A program made the position numbers and the translations under genes. Of a stretch of DNA of 56,485 nt, positions 50,659 to 56,485 are shown piece after piece (within the stretch, counting starts at the first letter, position 1; the number at the start of each line of letters is the position of its first letter). Below the pieces are notes generated by a model. That model was given only the letters and a program-made list of their open reading frames with translations, searched no databases and was not told the DNA's origin. The DNA lies in NCBI RefSeq assembly GCF_016900655.1, contig NZ_JACJKH010000023.1, positions 1 through 56,485 of the forward strand, in the 5' to 3' direction. This stretch comes from Drancourtella massiliensis (GTDB lineage: Bacteria > Bacillota > Clostridia > Lachnospirales > Lachnospiraceae).

Positions 50659-51531
50659 ATGGACTACACGATTACAACAGATTCAAATTCGGATGTGCCG
50701 GCAGAGGTTTTGAAGAAATATGGAATCCCGGTGATTCCGCAGTACTACGCATTCGGAGATGAGGTTTACGGAGACGAAAAAAACATGTCCCCGCATGAAT
50801 TCTACGAGACAATGAGAAAGGGAGAACTTCCGAAATCCATGGCAAACAATCCTGCGGTCATCCGTGAAAAATTCGAGGCAGTTTTAAAAGAAGGAAAAGA
50901 TATCCTTCACATTGCATTTTCCAGCGCACTGAGCGGCAGCTATAACAACGTGCGCATGGTGGCAAGGGAGCTGCTCGATGAGTATCCGGACAGGAAAATC
51001 GAGATCTTTGACTCCCTGAATGCATCCCTCGGCGAAGGTCTGTCAGTGTACCGGGCGGCAGAATTAAGGGAGCAGGGGAAAGCAATGCAGGAAGTCCTGA
51101 CAGTACTGAATGAAGAACGAAGCCATATCAATGTCTGGTTTACCGTGGATGATCTGCACCATCTTCAAAGAGGAGGACGTGTCTCCAAAACGACTGCGAT
51201 TGTCGGCAGCATGATCAACATCAAGCCGCTTCTTCGTATAACGGCATCAGGAGAACTGAAATCCGACGGCACTGTCCGCGGGCGGAAGAAGGCGCTGAAA
51301 ACACTTGTCACCAACATGGAAAAGTCGCTGGATCCGGAACATTACGGAAAAGACCGCAAAGTGGCAATCCTTCACGGAGACTGCATGGAGGATGCCCTCG
51401 CAGTGAAGAAAATGGTAAACGATCTTGGATTTGAGGATGTCGTTATCAACGATGTCAGCCCAAGCATAGGCACACACGCAGGACCGGGCGTTGTAGGACT
51501 GGTGTACTACGGAGGGAAAGTGACGGAATAA
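50659..51531 (+). CDS. DegV family fatty-acid-binding protein
   Basis: The 290-residue protein opens with DYTITTDSNSDVPAEVL, the DegV signature, and has HIAFSSALSGSYNN near residue 85 and RGGRVSKTTAIVGSMINIKPLL near 170-190. DegV (FakB-like) proteins bind a fatty acid for phosphorylation by FakA. The fakA gene is not nearby. The ribosome binding site is GAGGAGG. It lies 33 bases after the ATPase operon with no terminator seen, so readthrough is possible. Confidence 0.93.
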   Translation: MDYTITTDSNSDVPAEVLKKYGIPVIPQYYAFGDEVYGDEKNMSPHEFYETMRKGELPKSMANNPAVIREKFEAVLKEGKDILHIAFSSALSGSYNNVRMVARELLDEYPDRKIEIFDSLNASLGEGLSVYRAAELREQGKAMQEVLTVLNEERSHINVWFTVDDLHHLQRGGRVSKTTAIVGSMINIKPLLRITASGELKSDGTVRGRKKALKTLVTNMEKSLDPEHYGKDRKVAILHGDCMEDALAVKKMVNDLGFEDVVINDVSPSIGTHAGPGVVGLVYYGGKVTE

Positions 51532-51543
51532 GGAGGCGAGGCT

Positions 51544-52860
51544 GTGGATTCAAAAGCGATTAAGGAAATACTGGACATAGGAGAAACCATCGCAGTGGAA
51601 TTCAAGCGTTGTGGGAATGGTATTGAAAGCGATGTATATGAAACAGTATGCTCTTTTCTGAACCGTTTTGGAGGAGACATTTTTTTAGGCGTACTGGATG
51701 ATGGAACTGTTTTAGGGGTGCCGGAAAATGCGGCAGCTGATATGGTCAGAAACTTTATAAGCTGTGTCAGCAATCCGGCGTTGTTTACACCTACAGTTTA
51801 TTTGTCACCCAAAGTCCTGAAATATGAGGGCAAGACAATTATTCATATTCATGTTTTACCAAGTGCCGAGGTTCATAGTTACAAGAAAATAATTTATGAC
51901 CGGATTGATATGCTTCCTAAACTTCGTATTATGGCAGAAAATCAGAGTAACGGAAGCGGACATCCGTGGAGCCGTATGACAGATGATGAATTGTTGAAAA
52001 GTGCGAGATTATATTCTATTGATCGTGTAACTGGTGAGCAGGGATTCAATCTGGCAGCGGTTATGCTTCTTGGAAAAGACGATGTAATTTTAGACATTGT
52101 ACCGGCCTATGTGACAGATGCGCTTTTACGCAGAGTAAACATTGATCGTTATGATGATAGAGAAATCATCCAGACAAATTTGATAGAAAGCTATGAGCGT
52201 TTAATGGAATTTGGGCGCAAGCATTTGCTGGATAAATTTTTTCTCGAAGATGACCAACGTAAGAGTCTGAGAAATATTATCACCCGTGAGATGATTGCGA
52301 ATACATTGATCCATCGTGAATATACAAGCTCTTATCAGGCAAAATTTGTAATAGAAAAGGAACGGATGTATGTGGAGAATGCCAATCGTGCTTCTCAAAA
52401 TATTGTGATTACACCGGATAATATGGAACCAATACCCAAAAATCCAATTATCGCATCCTTTTTTAGAAATATTGGTTATGCGGATCAGCTTGGTTCTGGT
52501 GTAAGAAATTTATTTAAATATAGTAAATTTTATTCTGGAAATGATCCCGAGTTTATTGAAGGAGATATATTTAAAATTATTGTACCATTGGATGAGGGAA
52601 ATAGAGAAGAACAGACCACCCAGTCAGTCACCCAGACCACCCAGTCAGTCACCCAAACCACCCAGTCTAAAGAAAATGATCCTGAAAAAAATATTATGGA
52701 ACTGATAGAACAGAATCCGTTTCTTTCTCAAAAACAAATGGCTGAAAAACTGAATTTAAATAAAAATACGTTGAAGTACTATATCAAAAAAATGAAAGAA
52801 AAGGGAGTAATTGAAAGAGTAGGAACCAATCGAAAAGGGAAGTGGATTGTTAAATCTTGA
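51544..52860 (+). CDS. AlbA-type ATP-binding transcriptional regulator
   Basis: The 438-residue protein has an N-terminal AlbA_2 (Schlafen-like AAA_4) domain in residues 10-110 (AVEFKRCGNGIESDVYE, GGDIFLGVLDDG). A GHKL-like ATPase segment with NTLIHREYTSSYQAKFVI near residue 255 follows, and a C-terminal winged helix (about 385-435, QMAEKLNLNKNTLKYYIKKM). The linker before the winged helix holds a short tandem repeat TTQSVTQTTQSVTQTTQS. The start is GTG 51544 with AGGAGGCGAGG upstream. It is only 12 bases after the DegV gene. The target genes are unknown. AT-richer than its neighbours. Confidence 0.88.
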   Translation: MDSKAIKEILDIGETIAVEFKRCGNGIESDVYETVCSFLNRFGGDIFLGVLDDGTVLGVPENAAADMVRNFISCVSNPALFTPTVYLSPKVLKYEGKTIIHIHVLPSAEVHSYKKIIYDRIDMLPKLRIMAENQSNGSGHPWSRMTDDELLKSARLYSIDRVTGEQGFNLAAVMLLGKDDVILDIVPAYVTDALLRRVNIDRYDDREIIQTNLIESYERLMEFGRKHLLDKFFLEDDQRKSLRNIITREMIANTLIHREYTSSYQAKFVIEKERMYVENANRASQNIVITPDNMEPIPKNPIIASFFRNIGYADQLGSGVRNLFKYSKFYSGNDPEFIEGDIFKIIVPLDEGNREEQTTQSVTQTTQSVTQTTQSKENDPEKNIMELIEQNPFLSQKQMAEKLNLNKNTLKYYIKKMKEKGVIERVGTNRKGKWIVKS

Positions 52861-52904
52861 CTTTCAAAAATTTCTATGCTACCATTTTTACTACATAAGC
52901 AAAC

Positions 52905-53164
52905 GCGTAGAAGAAGAGAGTACATGTTCTGGAATCTTACAGAGAATTCCCGGATGCTGAGAGGGATGGAGAAAGGAAGATGGAAGATGGCTTCAGAGCG
53001 GCATGGATGAACACGGATGACCGTGATAATTCATGATGGGTTCCGCCCGTTACAGCGGAGGGTGCCGTCCGGCACTCGCAGAGGTCTGTCCTGCGAGGGG
53101 CAGATAAACGGAAGTGGTAACGCGGATTCGCCTTCCGGGGAAATATCCCCGGAAGGCTTTTTAT
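52905..53164 (+). promoter_or_regulatory. T-box leader of metG (methionine)
   Basis: The leader shows T-box features. A purine-rich stem I opens with ACAGAGAATTCC and a GGATGCTGAGAG loop, and several ATG triplets at 52954-53035 could form the methionine specifier. The T-box itself is GAAGTGGTAACGCGG (53111-53125), where TGGT would pair with the ACCA end of uncharged tRNA-Met. A terminator, GCCTTCCGGGG/CCCCGGAAGGC with T5, runs from 53130 to 53164; the antiterminator uses GTAACGCGGATTCGCC. Uncharged tRNA-Met would allow metG expression. The exact specifier is not proven here. Confidence 0.88.
53130..53164 (+). terminator. T-box expression-platform terminator
   Basis: GCCTTCCGGGG pairs with CCCCGGAAGGC around AAATAT, followed by TTTTTAT. 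It is exclusive with the antiterminator that contains the T-box. Confidence 0.9.
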
Positions 53165-53293
53165 TTAACAGGAAACTTTGTTCCCTGTTAAATAAAAACG
53201 CTCCGCGGGATGCGCACTCGTGCGAGGCAGAAATTTGTCGCTGACGCGACCGCACTCGGCGCGAGAGTTCCGCAAGCGGAACTCTATGTTTAT
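53155..53293. repeat. Palindromic GC-rich repeat element between T-box and metG
   Basis: The element opens with a long hairpin (TTTTTATTTAACAGG from 53159 against CCTGTTAAATAAAAA ending about 53198). Three GC-rich stems follow: GTCGC/GCGAC, CTCG/CGAG and GAGTTCCGC/GCGGAACTC. No coding frame is convincing. It is unlike the surrounding sequence in composition and looks like a non-autonomous repeat (REP- or MITE-like) inserted in the metG leader. Confidence 0.75.
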
Positions 53294-53370
53294 TTTGTAG
53301 CGTTGACTGGTGGACCGTATCAACAGGTGAAGCTGATTTTAGCGTTTATTAAAAAAGGAGAGAAAAATCT

Positions 53371-55293
53371 ATGTGCAGTAATTGTAATGAAAAAGAAAAG
53401 TATTATATCACGACTGCGATTGCCTACACATCCGGCAAACCGCATATCGGAAATACGTATGAGTTTGTGCTTGCGGACGCAATCGCAAGATACAAAAGAA
53501 GCAAGGGCTACGATGTCTATTTCCAGACCGGAACAGATGAACATGGACAGAAGATCGAGCTGAAGGCGGAGGAAGCAGGCGTGACTCCGAAGGAGTACGT
53601 GGACAAAGTAGCTGCCCAGGTGAAAGAGATCGCTGACATGATGAACACATCATACGATCATTTTATCCGTACAACGGATGACTACCATGAGAAACAGGTG
53701 CAGAAGATCTTCAAAAAGCTGTATGATCAGGGAGACATTTATAAAGGATACTATGAAGGAATGTACTGTACTCCGTGCGAATCCTTCTTTACCGAGTCCC
53801 AGCTTGTGGACGGTAAATGTCCGGACTGTGGACGTCCGTGTACACCGGCAAAAGAAGAAGCATACTTCTTCAAAATGAGCAAATATGCGGACCGCCTGAT
53901 CCAGCATATCAACGAGCATCCGGAATTTATTCAGCCGGTTGCGCGGAAAAACGAGATGATGAACAATTTCCTTCTTCCGGGACTTCAGGATCTTTGTGTA
54001 TCCAGGACGTCATTTAAGTGGGGAATCCCGGTAGACTTTGATCCGAAACATGTCGTTTATGTATGGCTGGATGCGCTGACCAACTACATCACCGGAATCG
54101 GATACGATGCGGACGGAAACAGCTCTGAGCTTTTCAACAAGAACTGGCCGGCAGACCTGCACCTGATCGGAAAGGATATTATCCGTTTCCATACGATTTA
54201 CTGGCCGATTTTCCTGATGGCGCTGGATCTTCCGCTTCCGAAGCAGGTATTTGGTCATCCGTGGCTTCTGCAGGGAGACGGCAAGATGAGTAAATCCAAA
54301 GGAAATGTGATCTACGCGGATGAGCTTGTCAACCTGTTCGGTGTGGATGCAGTACGTTATTTTGTGCTTCACGAAATGCCGTTTGACAACGATGGTGTCA
54401 TTACATGGGAACTGATGGTAGAGAGAATGAACTCTGACCTTGCCAATACATTAGGAAACCTTGTAAACAGAACAGTTTCCATGACAAATAAGTATTTTGG
54501 CGGAACAGTGACGGATAAAGGCGTGGCAGAAGAAGTGGATGCAGACCTGAAGCGTGTGACGGAAGAGACATCCGGCAAAGTGGACGCCAAGATGGAAGAC
54601 CTGAGAGTGGCAGACGCCATCACAGAGATTTTCAATCTTTTCAAACGCTGCAACAAATATATCGATGAAACAATGCCATGGGCACTTGCAAAAGAAGAGG
54701 ATAAGAAAGACCGTCTTGAGACAGTGCTTTACAACCTGATTACAAGCATCTCCGAAGGAGCAAAACTGCTTGCACCATATATGCCGGAGACAGCCGAAAA
54801 GATCCTCGCGCAGCTTGGAGACGGCCATGTGACAGACAAGCCGGAGATTCTTTTTGCAAGAAGAGATATCAAAGAAGTGATGGAAGAAGTAGAGAAACTT
54901 CATCCTGCACAGCCGGAAGAAGCACCGCAGGAAGAGGAAGGTCCGGTGATCGATATCGAGGCAAAACCGGAAATCTCCTACGATGATTTCATGAAAATGC
55001 AGTTCCAGGTAGGCGAAATCATCAAATGTGAGGAAGTTCCGAAGTCCAAAAAACTTCTCTGCTCTCAGGTGAAGATCGGAAGCCAGGTAAAACAGATCGT
55101 GTCCGGAATCAAGAAATGGTACTCACCGGAAGAGATGGTCGGAAAGAAAGTCATGGTTCTTGTCAACCTGAAACCGGCGAAGCTGGCAGGCGTGCTTTCC
55201 GAAGGAATGATTCTCTGTGCGGAAGATGAAAATGGAAACATCGTACTGATGCAGCCTGAAAAAGACGTTCCGGCAGGAGCGGAAATCTGCTAG
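53371..55293 (+). CDS. metG: Methionine--tRNA ligase
   Basis: The 640-residue class Ia synthetase has the HIGH-type motif PHIGNTYE (about residue 25), a zinc knuckle formed by two Cys-x2-Cys pairs (CTPCESFF and CPDCGRPC, about 130-155), and the KMSKS loop at residues 305-309. An anticodon-binding helical domain follows, and after an acidic linker a C-terminal tRNA-binding OB fold (about 535-640). The start has AAAGGAGAG upstream. A T-box leader controls it, but a palindromic repeat element separates leader and gene by about 200 bases. Terminator downstream. Confidence 0.97.
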   Translation: MCSNCNEKEKYYITTAIAYTSGKPHIGNTYEFVLADAIARYKRSKGYDVYFQTGTDEHGQKIELKAEEAGVTPKEYVDKVAAQVKEIADMMNTSYDHFIRTTDDYHEKQVQKIFKKLYDQGDIYKGYYEGMYCTPCESFFTESQLVDGKCPDCGRPCTPAKEEAYFFKMSKYADRLIQHINEHPEFIQPVARKNEMMNNFLLPGLQDLCVSRTSFKWGIPVDFDPKHVVYVWLDALTNYITGIGYDADGNSSELFNKNWPADLHLIGKDIIRFHTIYWPIFLMALDLPLPKQVFGHPWLLQGDGKMSKSKGNVIYADELVNLFGVDAVRYFVLHEMPFDNDGVITWELMVERMNSDLANTLGNLVNRTVSMTNKYFGGTVTDKGVAEEVDADLKRVTEETSGKVDAKMEDLRVADAITEIFNLFKRCNKYIDETMPWALAKEEDKKDRLETVLYNLITSISEGAKLLAPYMPETAEKILAQLGDGHVTDKPEILFARRDIKEVMEEVEKLHPAQPEEAPQEEEGPVIDIEAKPEISYDDFMKMQFQVGEIIKCEEVPKSKKLLCSQVKIGSQVKQIVSGIKKWYSPEEMVGKKVMVLVNLKPAKLAGVLSEGMILCAEDENGNIVLMQPEKDVPAGAEIC

Positions 55294-55307
55294 AAAACAG
55301 GAAAAGA

Positions 55308-55342
55308 CGGGAGCTGTCCCTATGGGCGGGCTCCCGCCTTTT
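55308..55342 (+). terminator. Terminator of metG
   Basis: CGGGAGC pairs with GCTCCCG around a loop containing CCCTATGGG, followed by CCTTTTATT. Confidence 0.82.
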
Positions 55343-55379
55343 ATTATGAAGCGATGTGTCTGGCAGCTGAAAACTGCCG

Positions 55380-56273
55380 TCAGTTCCGGTTTTGAACCGG
55401 GTGTGCGCACTCACGGATAAATGCTAGAAACTGTTCCTCCCGGGGATTTGGCTGGTAATTGTCCGCTGTTGCGTACAGGAAGTCCAGTGTATTATATTTT
55501 GACTCCAGCGGAACATAACAGATATCCTGTTTGACAGGTTCTTCTCCAAGAATAGCCAGAACTCCGATGCTGTCACTGTTTTCCAATGTATCAAAAAAAC
55601 CGCCGCGGTCACTGACATATAAAATACCGGAGAAATCCGTCAGTTCAATATGCCTGAAAAACGGCAGAGAATCATTGAAACAGACGAGTGGGAAACGAAA
55701 CATATCTTCAGGTGTTACACAGGAATGTCCGGAAAGAGGATGCCCTTTCCGCATAATTACGGAAAGTCTGACGTCCGGGAACAGCTTTTTGACTGTACAA
55801 TGATAAGACCGGGCCATTTTTTCATAGATGGCATGAGTGTTGCTCGCGTAGCATACAAGCGCAAGACGGGCGGCCCCGGAGTTGAGCGCCTGAAAACATT
55901 CCTTCAGGGAAAGCTCCTTAAAACTTTCAGAACCCTCTACAGGAAAGTTCCCCTGGAAACGGAGAAAGCAGTTGAAAAAGAACGGCCTGTAGTAGGATAC
56001 AATATCCAGACGGCAGGAAGATCGCGCTTTCAGCCGGCGTATATATTCCACTTCAGAATGAATCTTTGCGGCGCTGTTCAGCAGCTCTTCACCTGAGGCG
56101 GTGGGAATGATCCCGGTAGACGTGCGCCGGAAAATCTGGATTCCGAGTTCCTTTTCCAGAGATTTTAGTTTGCTGCTCAGGTAAGGCTGTGAAAGAAAGA
56201 GTTCTTTTGCAGCCTTGCTGATGGAACGGTATTTTGCGATTGCCAGAGTATACTCCAAATCTTTTAAATCCAT
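55380..56273 (-). CDS. LysR-family transcriptional regulator
   Basis: The 297-residue regulator has an N-terminal winged helix-turn-helix (residues 1-65: SISKAAKELFLSQPYLSSKLKSLE) and a C-terminal periplasmic-binding-like effector domain (about 90-290). The frame is open upstream to 56336. ATG 56273 gives the family's standard start (DLKDLEYTLAIAKY). It is convergent with metG across its terminator. The regulated gene is probably divergent and lies beyond the window edge. The last 212 bases of the window hold no further gene I can support. Confidence 0.92.
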   Translation of the reverse strand: MDLKDLEYTLAIAKYRSISKAAKELFLSQPYLSSKLKSLEKELGIQIFRRTSTGIIPTASGEELLNSAAKIHSEVEYIRRLKARSSCRLDIVSYYRPFFFNCFLRFQGNFPVEGSESFKELSLKECFQALNSGAARLALVCYASNTHAIYEKMARSYHCTVKKLFPDVRLSVIMRKGHPLSGHSCVTPEDMFRFPLVCFNDSLPFFRHIELTDFSGILYVSDRGGFFDTLENSDSIGVLAILGEEPVKQDICYVPLESKYNTLDFLYATADNYQPNPREEQFLAFIRECAHPVQNRN

Positions 56274-56485
56274 AAACGCCCTCCTGATCAAAACTGAAGA
56301 TCGTATCATAGTATAAACTTGAAAAAAGTATAGCATTTTGCAGAATCTTTTTCAATGAAGGGCGAAAAGTGACAGCGGTAAAGAATAAATTTTAGAAATC
56401 CCTGCTTTTCAGCCAGAGTATGTTATTGTGGCTATTTTGCACAACAAGCGTCTCCTTTGGAGCCGTTATCCACATCTCAAGGCCA

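Overview
The window looks like a chromosomal segment of a gut Lachnospiraceae bacterium (Firmicutes, Clostridia). I infer this from the holB-ricT-trmN6-rsmI cluster, sporulation genes spmA and spmB, a nine-subunit V/A-type ATPase operon, clostridial ChW cell-surface repeats, Rpn-family nucleases, and a GH36 alpha-galactosidase beside an AraC regulator. A relative of Mediterraneibacter (Ruminococcus) gnavus would fit, but the species is a guess.

Layout. 1-860: the 3' end of a 23S rRNA, seven tRNAs (Asp, Val, Thr, Tyr, initiator Met, Phe, Lys) and a terminator. 945-7270: a lipoprotein, then decarboxylase, guanylate-kinase-like, holB, ricT, trmN6 and rsmI. 7315-13195: a sugar-ABC ATPase, a P-type metal ATPase behind a yybP-ykoY (Mn2+) riboswitch, an AI-2E family permease and spmA. 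13194-39300: a mosaic accessory region separating spmA from spmB. 39309-41977: spmB, rubredoxin and a DUF885 peptidase. 42055-50625: the V/A-ATPase operon in the order H-C-I-K-F-E-A-B-D. 50659-55293: a DegV protein, an AlbA-type ATP-binding regulator, and metG behind a methionine T-box leader. 55380-56273: a LysR regulator.

The most unusual part is 12882-22191. The 3' end of spmA, with its terminator, occurs three times in direct orientation: 314 bp, 316 bp and 96 bp. Two cargo modules lie between the copies. Cargo A (about 13.2-20.4 kb) has an Agr-like sensor kinase and LytTR regulator, an XRE regulator, a possible short peptide ORF with a long hairpin, an ABC exporter and an FtsX-type permease. 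Cargo B (about 20.8-22.1 kb) has a small HTH protein and a DUF1016 (YhcG-type) PD-(D/E)XK nuclease, with a perfect 23-bp inverted repeat around the start of the nuclease gene. The first two copies differ mostly at synonymous positions, so both seem to descend from functional spmA genes. No integrase is visible. This looks like a hotspot where incoming DNA enters at the spmA 3' end and restores it.

The rest of the accessory region (22.2-39.3 kb) mixes intact genes (solute-binding lipoprotein, two MATE pumps, GH31, ChW/NlpC-P60 protein, Rpn nuclease, GH36 with AraC) with decaying ones: a GNAT gene with an internal deletion, an ORF with three early in-frame stops, an MFS gene broken at a T6 tract, and a glycosyltransferase start cut off by a 53-bp tandem repeat array. 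This region is the main target for follow-up.
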